A DNA stretch of 64,000 bases from Hyperoplus lanceolatus (GCA_026929865.2 CM049404.1:2564501-2628500); one strand, 5' to 3'; shown: positions 22,722-35,300, numbered from the stretch's first letter. Translations and numbers: made by a program. The notes: generated by a model not told the origin, from the letters alone.

Positions 22722-22815
22722 AAGATAAAGATAAGATAAGGATATACTTTATTCATCCCAGCAGGGACATTTAGGTGTTCCAGCAGCCAGCATACAGTAC
22801 ATACAACAGGGTTAT
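22722..22815 (-). mobile_element. LINE 3' tail
   Basis: Reverse strand reads AATGTCCCTGCTGGGATG, AATAAAGTATATCC and a TTATC-type tail, as in common fish LINE ends. The rest of 22362-23250 shows no gene. Confidence 0.6.
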
Positions 22816-23255
22816 TCCCTTCTATTAAAGGTGGAGTCTTTTTTTTGTCAAAATCAGTGAATATCTCATCACGACCCGCTACCTGGACCTGTGTGTGTGT
22901 TTATATGTGCTGTAAAAAATATATCCAGTGTTAATACACAGCGCTCTTTCAGCGGGCATGTTGCAAGTTATGGTGGAGCCCCCTTTGTTTGCAAAAAGTT
23001 GAGTGTATGTGAGCATGTTAGTAGAGGTTGCTGTTGTTTAGTGTGTGCTATAAGCTGCCATAAGCGGATAGACTTCTTGCTAGCCACTGACTCGAGCAAT
23101 AAGCTGTTTCTTCCTCTTTGGTTAAATCTAAAGTTTTGACTTTTTGAGCCATGGCGTGTCAAATCCTGTACTCCTCTTTTTTCTTTTTTTCCCTTCCATT
23201 CTTTCATCCTTCCTTCCATAGTTCTGCAGCTATCTAGGTTCAGTGACCAGCGCAC

Positions 23256-23647
23256 ACACACACACACCGCACACACACACACACACACGCACACACACAC
23301 ACGAACACTGACTGACATCGCCCTAACACCAAATCTGTATAATAATTTCCATGCAGTCAGCCTAAATAAAAATGTATTACCTTAATGAATAGTCTCTACA
23401 CACATTTGAAACACACACACACACACACATACACACAGAGACGCACGCACACACAGAGACATGCACGCACGCACAGACACAAACATACACACACAGACAC
23501 ACACAGGTTTGTGTGAGATACCTGGCTTTTTGCGTGTGTCTCATTAGTAACAGGTTGGGTTTGAAGAGGGAGAGGAAGACTGGCAGGATGACATACGGAT
23601 GGCACGAGCTGTGTTTACTGTTGGGCTTAGTATGTTTGTAGACGGCT

Positions 23648-23714
<67 letters not shown>
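23256..23714. repeat. CA- and TG-rich cluster
   Basis: CA-rich 23256-23302 and 23410-23510, and (TG)n 23650-23714 followed by (GA)n. No gene seen between. Confidence 0.85.
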
Positions 23715-23727
<13 letters not shown>

Positions 23728-24039
23728 TGAGCAAGATACAGAGAGAGAAATGTTTTGCATGCATACTGTATATTCAGCTGTATATGTAAATGCAGGAATA
23801 ACGTGTGTATCTGGGGGGATCAGTGTGTTTGCAGACGCCACAGGAGCCACACAATGCCTTGGTTTGAGTCTGTTTGACTGTGAAAAAATGTTCTAAATGC
23901 TTGAGATTAAGTTTTTTTTCTCAAACTGCTGTGCTCAACAGAACCAAGAGGCAGGTCAAAGCCAACACAAGGCTCTGAATAGACAAAGGCATGTCACCAG
24001 ACGTCTTTGATGGAATGTGGGTGTCTTTTGAAGTGCAAA

Positions 24040-24830
24040 GAACACTTTACAATAAGGGTACATTAATTAATGGTTAGTAGGGCTGTAACGATACAAAAAC
24101 TCACGATTCGATTTATATCAAGATCTTTAACCTACAATTCGATACATACAACGATTTTTGACATTTGAAAAGCATTTTATTTAAATAAAATGTATAATAA
24201 TATCTAACTTAATGTAACATTTGATAACAGATAACCTGAACTTATTTGAACACAAAGAACAATATAGGCAACATGAATAAATACATAACTAAAGATATAA
24301 CATTTCTCTCTTCTCTGTAACACAATCATACTGTTAAAAATCAAAACTATTGAACTGTGCTGTAAACCAAAAATCAAGTTAGAAAACAAATAAACACTTA
24401 ACAGATACAGCTTCCTTCACCAAACCTTTTATCAAAAACTTAAGCCAAAAAAAAAACATGATTATCGGTTTGATACACATATTGTTACAGCCCTAATGGT
24501 TAGTTATTGCTTAATAAGGGTTACCTAACCATTAGTTAACTGCTAACTAATATGTCTAGTAACCATATAACTAAGGTATTTATTTCTACATTATTTAATG
24601 TTTATAAATATGCTATTGATAGTTAATAAATTAATTATAATGCTTTTATCAACATTTACCGGTATAAAAAACTTATACGACTTTTATTAATGTAATAAAG
24701 CAATCATTGTCATTACAAACTGTTATAGTCTCATTAACTCAAATTAATGTTAATAAGCATTTATTAAGGGTCGTATTACCTGTTAACTAATGCTTAATAC
24801 AAGGACCTCAATATAAAGCATTAGCGGAAA
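24040..24830. mobile_element. AACACTTTA-type repeat interrupted by a MITE
   Basis: Starts AACACTTTACAATAAGGG and continues with TAACCATTAGTTAACTG-type repeats. The same type occurs at 35060-35300 and 47538-47760. A hAT MITE at 24078-24495 interrupts it. Confidence 0.6.
24078..24495. mobile_element. hAT-type MITE (TAGGGCTGTAACGATAC termini)
   Basis: Starts TAGGGCTGTAACGATAC and ends TTGTTACAGCCCTA, with an exact 8-bp duplication ATGGTTAG (24070-24077, 24496-24503). Confidence 0.9.
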
Positions 24831-24991
24831 TTTCAATACAACAATAATGGCATGATGTGTTTGATGTGGGCAAAATGTTTTTGTTAGTTTCACATTCACC
24901 TTTTACTATCTGACCAATTTGTCCCTTGATTTGTCTCACACTCACTCTTGTCGTAGTAGAGCTTAGTTTGACACACACACACACACACACA

Positions 24992-25362
<371 letters not shown>

Positions 25363-25890
25363 CAGGTGGAGCCAGGTTTGCGGTCTGACCAAAACTTGAC
25401 CTTTTTCTTCAAACTGCTGCATTAAAAAAACTCCCAGGTTTGTGCTGTGTTGCACTTGCTTATGGCAATGCACACACTGCGGGCCCCTATGTAGATCCAG
25501 GCAAAGTGTGAACGCTTTCATCTGAGGAAAAAGCTATCTGCTCAATATGCTGCATCCTTTCGCTTTGGAAATCTGCTTGTTAGTTCAGCTTGTTAGCAAT
25601 ATTTCCACTGAGGCTTGCCCCCCACATCTGGAGATGAAGATACCGGTTTCATAATAGGTTAACATTACTAAACATTGCAGAGTTGCGCTGCTTACATGCT
25701 GGTTGCCTCATTATTTTTGCTTGACCAAAAGAAAATATGCTTGTGTACTAGTTCGTTCCTTAACGGTGGTAAACACATGTTTTCTTTTAAGTACGTAAGT
25801 GTGTACGGAGATGAGACAATGTGTGGCAGAAACATGTGATGATAGTGTTGACGCAAAACTTCCAAAGGTGAATGGGATGAATGGTTTTGG
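25363..25890. other. Non-coding stretch
   Basis: Nothing recognisable as gene or repeat. Confidence 0.5.
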
Positions 25891-25895
25891 AATCG

Positions 25896-26130
25896 TCAAA
25901 TCTAATCAAATCAAATCAGTTTTATTTGTATAGCCCAGTATCACAAATAGACATTTTCCTCAGTGGGCTTTACATTCCATACAGTATGACACCCTGCCCT
26001 TAGACCCTTAGCTCGGCTGAGAAAAAACTCCCAGTAAAAACCCCTTTATCAGGATTTAAAAAAATTAGAAACCTCAGGGAGAGTTGACAGAGTAAGGGAT
26101 CCCTCTCCCAGGACGGACATGAATTGTCTT
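25896..26130 (-). mobile_element. Common fish retroposon 3' region
   Basis: TTTTATTTGTATAGCCCAGT, then AGAAACCTCAGGGAGAG and GGATCCCTCTCCCAGGACGG, a frequent interspersed repeat of fish genomes. The exact family is not assigned. Confidence 0.55.
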
Positions 26131-26529
26131 ATTTTTTCTTCTAACATAAATAACTAGTAATGCTATATTTTACATGCCTATTTATGTAATCTCAAAAGGC
26201 ATCTCTTGCAGTCCACAGTCCATTGTCATATATTATTAAATTCATGATACATATACATTTCTGTCTTTTTTTTAACCAGGCTTACAAGCTAAGGACAGCA
26301 AGCCCGGCAAGGCAACGATGAATGCAGAATGAGTGGTGGTTATTGGTCACATTGTTGAGAGGCAGTTTAAGCTTGTTTGCCTTCTTGCACAAAGTTAGAT
26401 GACAGAATGTAAAACCACTCTCATAACTCTAATGCTAAATATGAAGCTTCATCCAGGATATGGGCGTGTATAGTATACCAACAACATGCATATGACTGGC
26501 ACACCTTATGAGTGCTGTTTGACATCCTA

Positions 26530-26760
26530 GTCAAAGTCTTTTATTGTCAGTTCTGATATATGCAAAACATACATCAGAATCAAAATGGCGTTTATCTCTG
26601 GCCCACAGTGCACTTGGAACGATAAAATGAAAAAAATATAGAGTTAAATTAGATAAACAAGATACACATAAACAATATTTACATGAGATACATTCTAAAT
26701 ACTAAGTAGTGCAAAGTAATTTTCTGTGCAATATAACATGCAATATGCCATTACATTGTT
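26530..26760 (-). mobile_element. LINE-like 3' end, family F
   Basis: TCTTTTATTGTCAGTTCTGA, GGCCCACAGTGCACTTGG and ATACTAAGTAGTGCAAAG match, in reverse, the sequence on both sides of the element at 52251-54612. This copy is uninterrupted there (AACTCTATATTTTTTTC on the minus strand). Confidence 0.7.
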
Positions 26761-26957
26761 GAACATTGCAATGAACTGGTGACTTGCGATAATGAGTTGA
26801 CTGCCGACATAGACCCCTGAACAGTCTATGCATATTATAACCTCTAGGCCGGGCATAACAAGGGCTAGTGAAAACATAGATTCATGTAAAAAAAACTTGA
26901 TTCCTACCTTATGCGATTTTGAATGTATTCTTTAAAAAAAAAATACAATTTGTATAT

Positions 26958-27000
26958 TAGGGCTGTCAAAATGAACGCGGTAACGCAGGGTGATTGATTT
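26958..27000. mobile_element. End fragment of a TAGGGCTGT-type element
   Basis: TAGGGCTGTCAAAATGAACG ... CAGGGTGATTGATTT only; the rest is missing. Confidence 0.6.
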
Positions 27001-27248
27001 ATTTTGGTGGGGCCGTAGGGTAAGGGTTGTCTGAGGATGCTTAAAGATAATAGTCCAGAATGCTACATGGTTTAGGTTATCAACATGTTCAGTTCTCTTT
27101 CACACCTATCCTTTTCTCTGGTCCGAGATCAGTTGATGAGTTGGTGAAGAACCAAACTGCAGCAGTATAAACCAAAAGATAACGTTTGTTTCATTCATTG
27201 GTCAAACAGATAACATGGGGAGGCCCCCCCCCCTCACCTCGTGGCTCA

Positions 27249-27662
27249 ATGGTTGAAAAAGTGCGCTTAAATACCCTCAGGAGTGTCGAAAACGAGTGGA
27301 AATGCCTTATTGGCTGCCCTTTTCACGTACAAAACAAGATTGGGTGCCCTCTAGGGTGCCCCTTCGTACAATAAATGTTGATGATGTGCCCTCTAGAACA
27401 ATAAAATTCGATGACGTGCCTTAATGAGTGCCCTTATAGTCCCCTTCTGCCCTTCTAGTGCCCTTCTAGTACCCTGATAGTGCCCTTCTGCTCATCTGGT
27501 GCCCTTCTAGTGCCCTTCTAGTACCCTGATAGTGCCCTTCTGCCCGTCTGTTGCCCTTCTAGTGCCCTTCTGCCCGTCTGGTCCTTCTTGTGCCCTTCTA
27601 GTGCCCTTCTGCCCGTCTGGTGCCCCTATGGTTGAAAAAGTGTTGCTAAAGTGCCCTCTATA
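27249..27662. repeat. Minisatellite rich in TGCCCTTCTAG, within a duplicated unit
   Basis: Units such as GTGCCCTTCTAGT and GCCCTTCTGCCCGTCTG repeat from about 27430 to 27630. A longer unit starting ATGGTTGAAAAAGTG (27249) begins again at 27628 and continues beyond the Tc1 at 30725 (CCTTATTGGCTGCC in both). Confidence 0.75.
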
Positions 27663-27888
27663 CACTGTGTTCCAAATTATTATGCAAATTGGAATTAAGT
27701 GTCATAAATATTTATTTTTTTGTATTTAATTTAAACTCATGGATGGTATTGTGTCTCAGGGCGCTTTGGATCATTGAAATCAATCTCAGACACCTGTGAT
27801 AATCAGTTTGCCAAGTAAGCACAATCAACGGAAATCCACTTAACAAGGACGTTCCACATTACTAAGCAGGCCACATGTTTCAAGCAAT

Positions 27889-28908
27889 ATGGGAAAGAAA
27901 AAGGATCTCTCTGCTGCCTAAAAGCGTCAAATAGTGCAATACCTTGGACAAGGAATGAAAACAATAGATATTTCACGAAAACTTAAGTGTGATCATTGTA
28001 CTGTGAAGAGATTTGCGGCTGATTCAGAGCACAGACGGGTTTGTTCGGATAAAGGTAATATGAGGAAGGTTTCTGCCAGACAAATTCATCGGAATAGGAG
28101 AGCAGCTGCTAAAATGCCATTACAAAGCAGCAGACAGGTATTTGAAGCTTCTGGTGCCTCTGGAGTCCCGCAAACCTTAAGGTGTAGGATCCAGAAGTTT
28201 GCAGTTGCGCATAAAACAATTATTCGGTCACCCCTAAACAATGATCACAAACTGAAACAGTTGCAGTGGGCTCAGGAATACCTGAAGACTCATCTTCAAA
28301 CAGACTTGTTTACTGATGAGTGCCGTGCAACCCTGGATGGTCCAGATGGATGGAGTAGTGGATGGTTGGTGAATGGCCACCATGTCCCAACAAGGCTGCG
28401 ACGTCAGACAGGAGGTGGTGTAGTAATGTTTTGGGCCGGAATCATGGGGAGAGAGCTGGTAGGCCCCTTTAGGGTCCCTGACGGTGTGAAAATGACCTCG
28501 GCAAAGTATGTAGAGTTTCTGACTGACCGCTTTCTTCCGTGGTACAAAAAGAAGAACCGTGCCTTCCGTAGTAAAATCATCTTCATGCATGACAATGCAC
28601 CATTTCATTCTGCAAAGAATAGCTCTGTGTCACTGGCTGCTATGTGCATAAAAGGAGAGAACCTCATGGTATGGCCCCCATCTTCCCCTGACCTCAACCC
28701 TATTGAGAACCTTTGGAGCATCCTCAGGCAAAACATCTATGAGGTTGGGAGGCAGTTCACATCAAAACAGCAGCTATGGGAGTCTATTCTGACATCCTGC
28801 AAAGACATTCAAGCAGAAATTCTCCAAGAACTCACAAGTTCAATGGATGCAAGAATTGTGAAGGGGTCCTATGTTAACATGTACCTTGGCCTGTTAAGAT
28901 GTTTTTGA
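27889..28908 (+). pseudogene. DD37E Tc1-like transposase, copy 2 (nearly open)
   Basis: MGKKKDLSAA then TAA (27919-27921), the same early stop as copy 1. After it the frame is open to 28908: KRQIVQYLGQGMKTIDISRK (N-terminal helix-turn-helix), LFTDECRATL (first Asp), FMHDNAPFHSAKN (second Asp), SPDLNPIENLWSIL (Glu), 37 residues between the last two. The C-terminus differs from copy 1: a small in-frame loss before GSYVNM, and the stop replaced by read-on to LGLLRCF. About 340 codons, the usual Tc1 size. Confidence 0.9.
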
Positions 28909-29706
28909 TTGAAATAGCTTTTGATTTCACTAAATATGACCTCCTAATGCTGCAAATTCAACAAATGACCATTTTAAATTGTTTACAACTAGTGCTGTCA
29001 GTTTAACGCGTTATTAACGGCGTTAACGCAAACCCATTTTAACGGCGTAAATTTTTTTATCGCGCGATTAACGCTCGTCATGGCCTAGCAAACGTTGTGG
29101 CTTTTTCACAAGCTGTTGAATCAACTAGTAACGTTAGAACAACTGAAACACCACAAACTATTCATATGGCTCGCATTTAAGTTACTGTCAATTCAAACGG
29201 AACATGTCCTACAGCGTAATTTCACATTATAATCATTTAACTGGCAAAACAGCGAAACGTCAAGTCAATTCAGACTTTTATTTTGAAGCAGAAACCAGAA
29301 CCTTGTACTTCCTAGCTCAGCTGCGCGACCTTCACTAGTCTTCCGTGTGTGACTCTGAGACCCATGCTCTGAGTCTACGCGGAAAAGAACAGAAAAGAAA
29401 GCTTGTCATTTGCAGAAGTCTTACTTATAACCCTGCGCACACACCAAAACTTCCATGAATGTTAGTGGCAGCCGCCAGTCATTCATTTTCACTTTAATTT
29501 TCGCTACGAAGGGCGACTGAAGCCTCGGCTGCAGCAGCGCCATGGCATCCACCTGTGTGTCCACTCCACACACAGTCTGAAATAAGCCGTGGATGAAAGA
29601 GTCCCAAAACATTTAGGCCTACTACAACCAGTTTAATTTAGCCTTAATACTAATTTGTTTTATATACCCTTTTATGGTTTGTTTTTTAAATAAAAAAAGA
29701 AGTTCC

Positions 29707-30179
29707 GGTAACACTTTATAATAACTATCCGTTGTAACTCGTTAATAGATCATTAGTAAACTCTTAATTAATGATTATTAGTGATTTGTTAAGTGTTTGT
29801 TAGCAGTTTGTTAAGGATTTATAACAATGGTAGATAGTTAATAGCTTAATAATTGAATCAGTTCATCTGGGACGAGGCTGAAATAGGCTATAGACTATAG
29901 ACAGTGCATGGGCAACTGAGGGCAGCCCCATTTTCAAATATTTTTAAATAAACAATACACACTGTGCATGCCATGGACTTGAACGTGACGTGATCAGTTA
30001 ATCTCGGATTACCTCCCAGATGAACTGATTCAATTATTAAGCTATTAACTATCTACCATTGTTATAAATCCTTAACAAACTGCTAACAAACACTTAACAA
30101 ATCATTAATAATCATTAATTAAGAGTTTACTAATGATCTATTAACGAGTTACAACGTATAGTTATTATAAAGTGTTACC
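29707..30179. mobile_element. GGTAACACTTTA MITE with long inverted repeats
   Basis: Flanked by exact GAAGTTCC (29699-29706, 30180-30187). The arms are nearly mirror images for more than 150 bp (GGTAACACTTTATAATAACT ... inverted), separated by about 130 bp. Confidence 0.92.
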
Positions 30180-30264
30180 GAAGTTCCAATATGTTTGTGA
30201 ATGCTGTTCAAGGGGTGGGGTGCGGGGGGGGGGGGGTCTATATTGTTATTTGCACTGAATTGCA

Positions 30265-30352
30265 AATTATGATATTTTAGAAGAAATACACTGAATTACA
30301 ATGGTGTAGACATCATTGTAATTCAGTGTATTTCTTCTTAAATATCATAATT
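30265..30352. repeat. 39-bp near-perfect hairpin
   Basis: Arms 30265-30303 and 30314-30352 pair with one mismatch around a 10-nt loop. Confidence 0.9.
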
Positions 30353-30859
30353 AGAATGGGTGTGATAAGAGCATTAAAATGAGAAAAAATAATGGGACAA
30401 AAAGAAGTCAAGGGACACTCAGGCTAGAATAAATAAAAATGCGATTAATCAAGAGTTAACTATGACATTAATGCGATTAATCACGATTAAATATTTTAAT
30501 CGTTTGATAGCACTATACAATGTTTTGAAACGCTGTTGTGCATAATAATTTGGAACAGTGCAGTTGGAGTTTTTTATTTTTGAAAAAAAATACTTTTATT
30601 GTTGGGAGGTTTGTTCAATAAAATTCGAAATCGAAATATACTCTAACGGTTGAAAACTTTTACTGACTGTGATTTGCATCGACTATTTAGGAAAATCTGG
30701 GAAAATATAATTTGGAACACGGTGTATGGTGGTGAAAATGAGAGAAAGTGCCTTATTGGCTGCCTTTTACACATTAACAAAAAATATTGAGTGCCCTAGG
30801 TTGCCCCTCCATACAATAAGCCTAAATGATGATAATGTGCCCTCTGGAGCAAGAATATG

Positions 30860-31752
30860 GCAAACCGAAAAAAAACATGTTGTGGTTAAATAATGAGGTG
30901 CAGACGTTCCTCTCTTTGGTAGCCGACGAACGGGGAATGCGAAAGAGGCGTTGCTTTCATGTGGCGTCGCTATGACAAACAGCTACATCGAGTGATACTT
31001 GAATCTCCACTGGATAACAAAGCAAAAAGCGGATTAAGAGTAGGTCAGTACCCATAGTGGAAAAGCGCAATTAGATGCCTAGATAGAAAAACTTAATATT
31101 TTCAGTTTGCCTAATCCATTTAAAATGTATATGCATTTTTTGAGCGTTCAAGGTGCGGTCCTCATTCAAGTGTCGGTTATGTCATGCAAGAGATGTGATG
31201 TCTGCCATCACCTCAACATGATGGCAGACAGCTACAACTTTTTCCGTAGCTGGCTGTCAGCGGTCAAAGACTGTATGGTAGCGGCACATTGAATTTTCTC
31301 CAGTCCAATTTTTACTTAAATGTTAGTAAAAATGAAATCAGCAAGGCATCGTCCTTTCTTTGGCTAAAATTTTAAAGTGCACAATGATGTGAACAACTCA
31401 TTTTGGCGTTTATAAAGTTGCTAGAATAAGGGGAAACAGTGTCTTTGAAGCTACATTGTTTATGGGGGGGGACCCCCATACCCTCCATTTAATTGAAGGA
31501 GCCTAACAATTTTTTTTAAGTGCTACATGGAGATGTAACAAGTGCCCCGAATAGGAGCTTCACGGCAGCGCTTACTAAGGTTACGAGATTGGGCTTTACC
31601 GGCAGCGCTGCCTTTAAGGCTCCGTTGGGGGAACAAAACGCCATTGAGTTTGAAAAGCCACTGTGTGCCCTGGTGGGGCCCGTGTTGTCCAGATGAAAGT
31701 GCCCTTTTTATTGTTTCGCCCCTGCCCTTCAAACAGTCTGAATCCGCCACTG
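30860..31752. mobile_element. Right part of a hAT-type element ending GAATCCGCCACTG
   Basis: Ends GAATCCGCCACTG (31740-31752), the inverted form of the common hAT start CAGTGGCGGATTC. The left end was not found; it may lie before the minisatellite at 27 kb. No transposase seen. Confidence 0.4.
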
Positions 31753-32764
31753 ATAGTGTAGGGGAGAACGGGGTAATTTGTCACACGGGTTGGTTGTCAC
31801 AATCGTTATATCTCGGAACCAGAAGGCGCTGTCTGTGAAATTTTGGTATGTAAATATCCAGAATTGGGATCAGAGGTCACCTACATAGTCTTCCTTGGAG
31901 TTAGACTGCTGAATTTGAGGTGAGAGGACTGTTTGTGTTTTTCATGTCAAATTGAAAATATTTAGCTCCTCAGTATTTTGCTTCTAGGCTTTTACAGAAT
32001 GGGTTTATAACAAAACACTTGTTACCCATAAAAAGTGTGAAGGGTAACCTATAGTTTAGATTGTGTTTCACAGTTCATTTCCTATATAGTTGCACAGTCA
32101 GTTTGGGGACATGGCTCTGTGTATTCAAGCTTGAGACACAGCATACTACTAACAGATCGCGGAACTTAGCCGCTCCCCTAGACAACGTTAACGGGCAGGA
32201 TATCCCTGACTATCATTGTTAAAGGAATTCTTATATTAAACAACCCAAGTGATTCAATAAAGAAATCTGAGTCATGGCAGGCTTCAAAGCAGGCAAAGTT
32301 TTTACTTGCAACAGCAAAAGCAAGGGTTCGATCTAGACGCCACACAAGCACAAGTGTGGCATCATGATTGAGACAACGAAATGAACAGTGTACATGAGAT
32401 TATATGCAGTGAAGATGGTGTGTGCGAAAACACCAAGTTTGTGTGTCCAGGTCCTTGAGTTTCCTGCAAGATGAGTTTTAATTGCGCAGAGGTACTTATC
32501 TGAGAACGGAATGTGGGAGTCTATCTGCTCCTTTCTGCAAGGACATTCACAGTACCTCTCTTGTGAGGTCAAACAAAGTTTACAGCAAGACAATATGTAA
32601 TGTGTTACCTTCATCAAAATGTTATAATATATATAATGAAACAAAGTTTCGTTGACAATCATTTTGTCCATCAAACCGCAGAGTTTTTCTGCACGTCGGC
32701 TCTCTCCACCCGCTCACACTGTTGAGGTCTCCCATCAATTTTCACCGACACATGGTTGCATTCG

Positions 32765-33603
32765 GCTTTCCATTTCTATGCGGATGACAGTGTAATTTAC
32801 TGTTGTGCATCCTCGCTCAGTAAGGCTTTTGTTTATATGCAAAGTGCTTTTGATCAAGTGCAGGCTCAGCTTTGTCAACTGAAGCTTGTTCTCAATGCTG
32901 ATAAAACCAAATTTATGGTATTTTCAAATTCCAGAAAGATTGTGTTAAATCAGAAAATGTTAACTTCCCAAGGTAATGAAATTGAGGTTGTAACTACTTA
33001 CAAATACTTGGGATTTATGATTGATGACCACATCTCGTTTAAAACTCACATACAAAACCTGGTGAAAAAACTGAAACTAAAGTTAGGTTTTTACTTTAGG
33101 AATAAGTCATGTTTCTCTCTCGAGGCCAGACGACGATTAGTCGAAGCTACCTTCTTGCCGGTTCTTGATTATGGTGATCTGTTGCACATGAATGCATCAG
33201 CTCACTGTCTACATATGTTGGACACTGTATACCATGGAGCCTTGAGGTTCATTACAAACAGCAGAGCCTTAACCCATCACTGTACACTATACTCAAGAGT
33301 AAACTGGCCTTCTCTTTTTATGAGACGACTTAGTCACTTGTATGTTTTTATTTACAAGGCGATCATCGTATATGTCCAGAAAATGTGTCCCCCATGCGTT
33401 AAGGTCTCAGGAAATGGTGCCTATGTCTGTCCCTCAAGCTCGTACAGAGCTGGGTAAAACAGCTTTTAAGTTTTTTGCGCCGTCGTCATGGAATAACCTG
33501 CAGAAGCAGCTTAAGCTTCAGGACCTAGTAACTCTAAACAAATTTAAGGCTGTTGTTAAGAGTTTGAAGTTGGACTCCATCAGAAATTGTGAATGTTTTT
33601 AGT
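32765..33603 (+). pseudogene. L2-type reverse transcriptase, C-terminal third
   Basis: YADDSVIYCCASSLSKAF (catalytic box), LVLNADKTKFMVFSNS, TTYKYLGFMIDDHISFKTHI, ATFLPVLDYGDLLHMNA, then a frame change near 33390-33410 to VPQARTELGKTAFKFFAPSS and the end RNCECF. The endonuclease and the N-terminal RT are absent because of 5' truncation. Not functional. Confidence 0.88.
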
Positions 33604-33752
33604 TAAGAATCTTATTTTTATGTTTTACAACTGTATTTAATATCGAACTTGTATTTTGTATTGTGTTTTATGTGTAACTGTGTTCTGCTGTCCATCTTGG
33701 CCAAGAGATTTTAATCTCAATGAGACTAACCTGGTTAAATAAAGGATAAATA
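32765..33752 (+). mobile_element. 5'-truncated L2/Rex1-type LINE, family B
   Basis: Flanked by an exact 15-bp duplication ACATGGTTGCATTCG (32750-32764 and 33753-33767), typical of target-primed reverse transcription. The insert begins just before the RT motif FHFYADD and ends CTGGTTAAATAAAGGATAAA. Confidence 0.92.
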
Positions 33753-34379
33753 ACATGGTTGCATTCGCTGCTTTGCACTGATTGGATTTCTTCCCAACTT
33801 GTCCCACAGTTCTGATTGGATCTCTTCTCCATTCGTCCCGCCCTAACAGTTTCGTCTCATTCCTATTCGTAGACTATAGTGTCAGTTATATTCGTCTCAG
33901 TCTTCGTCATCATATCTGCCTTTTTATTTTAGTTTTTGTGCGTGAAAAAGGTTTGTTGACGAATATTTTTCGTCATAGTCTTAGTCTACGAAATTAACAC
34001 TGCAACACAGTGCATCCCAAACTAGACAAGCTGCCAAGGCTACAGTAAGTTATATTTGTCAACTTGACAATGCAATTGCATTTTCAAATTTAATTCTACT
34101 TTCTTTCCTTTTTTTCAAGATTATTCCCATTAAGATAACATTGTGACAAACAACCCCATAGTGTGATGATTAATTTCTTCTGTATTACAATAAGATAGAA
34201 AAAGTGAGGGGTACACATTTCAAGCCAACACTTTAAGCTTCAATGTAATTTAAGAATGACTATCGAAAGATGTTTAGGTGATGAGCAATTCTCAGTAGAG
34301 TAAAAAGTGTGCCTACTTACCCCGTTCTCCCCTACATCTGACTCTGCTATTTTACCTTATACATGCTATACATGTACAC

Positions 34380-34640
34380 ATAGAGGGACCACTAGTAACC
34401 ATGAGTTTGCTGGTTGGATCCCCGGCACCGGCCAGGAGGTGTTAGTAGTGAAACTAGTGCTGGCTGGTATTACATGTACTGTGCGCCCACCATCTCTACC
34501 ATTGTGTCCTTGAGCAAGACACTTAACCCCAAACTGCTCCAGGTGCTGTACTACGGCTGACCCTGCGCTCTGACCCCCTCCGCAACCAATTTAAATGTGT
34601 GCTCTGTGTACAATTGACTAAATTGACTTAATGTGAAACT
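34380..34640 (+). mobile_element. Degenerate tRNA-derived SINE
   Basis: GGTTGGATCCC resembles box B. The central GTGTCCTTGAGCAAGACACT and AACCCCAAACTGCTCCAGG match the conserved core of fish SINEs also seen at 10055. Confidence 0.6.
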
Positions 34641-35059
34641 CAAAGGTAGCTTGCTCCCTCTCCCCTCCATTCTCTGGCCTATTTCCCTTTGTATTCTCTG
34701 TTGCTTCTCTTTCTTTATCCCTCTCTTGCCTCTATTCCAGCTTTCTTCATTTCTCTTGTCCCTCTCTCCCTCTCTTCCCAGCTGGTAGGGTTTGCTGGGT
34801 CAATATTTGGCAGGCTTGTGGAAGGCCTAAGGAGGCTCAGCAGAGGAAAGGCTGCAGTTGTTGTGGATTAGCATCTTGTTTTATCAGAATAGCACTGTCT
34901 GCCTGCCTTGGGCTTTGGTGAGCAGCTCCATGCTGCAAAGTCAGAAATCACAGCTTCTTAGAAATGTATCAGTAACACAACTCATCAACGCTGAACTTTA
35001 GTTTAGCTGGAAGAAACTTGAATGGCAAAAAAGCTTCCTTCGGTTGAAGATACAACCAA
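34641..35059. other. Intron sequence with an exon-like patch
   Basis: A pyrimidine tract ending CCCAG (34782) precedes an open stretch LVGFAGSIFGRLVEGL...VVVD and a stop. No match to the host gene was recognised. Confidence 0.3.
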
Positions 35060-35300
35060 TCCTTAATAATGGTTAGTTAATGCTTAACAAGGCTTACCTA
35101 ACCATTAGTTAACTGTTAACTAATATGTCTAGTAACCATTTAACTAAGGTATTTATTAACAAGCATTATTTAATGTTTATAAATATGCTATTAACATTAG
35201 TTAATAAATGGGTTTATTATGCTTTTATTAACATCTACTGGTATAAAAAACTCATACAACTTTTAATAATGTAATAAAGCAGTCAATGAATAGTTTACAA
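35060..35300. mobile_element. Repeat of the TAACCATTAGTTAAC type
   Basis: Closely matches 24495-24720 (CTAATATGTCTAGTAACCAT, then TTTATTAACATCTACTGG-like sequence), without the MITE that interrupts that copy. Confidence 0.6.

Larger units (their letters stand above)
28988..30522. mobile_element. TAGTGCTGTC-type element nested in the Tc1
   Basis: Starts near AGTGCTGTCAGTTTAACGCG and ends AATCGTTTGATAGCACTA. GCGTTAACG-like subterminal motifs recall the TAGGGCTGT elements. No clear target duplication. Holds the MITE at 29707-30179 and a 39-bp hairpin at 30265-30352. No transposase. Confidence 0.65.
27663..30724 (+). mobile_element. Tc1-like element with DD37E transposase, copy 2, with nested elements
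   Basis: TA-flanked CACTGTGTTCCAAATTATTA at the left, inverted end GGAACACGGTG at the right. Its 3' untranslated part is split by a TAGTGCTGTC element (28988-30522), which itself holds a GGTAACAC MITE. Comparison with copy 1 shows the break lies within GTTTACGACCTATAAAATG. Confidence 0.88.
31758..34335. mobile_element. DNA element with GTAGGGGAGAACGGGGTAA termini, split by an L2 LINE
   Basis: Left GTAGGGGAGAACGGGGTAAT and right (inverted) GTAGGGGAGAACGGGGTAAG. Related in style to the GGGGAGAGTGG elements. The interior has no recognised gene apart from the LINE at 32765-33752. Confidence 0.65.

Noticed and set aside
27400-27660. CRISPR-like array
   Set aside because: Regular TGCCCTTCTAG units have no unique spacers. 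This is a minisatellite in a eukaryotic intron.
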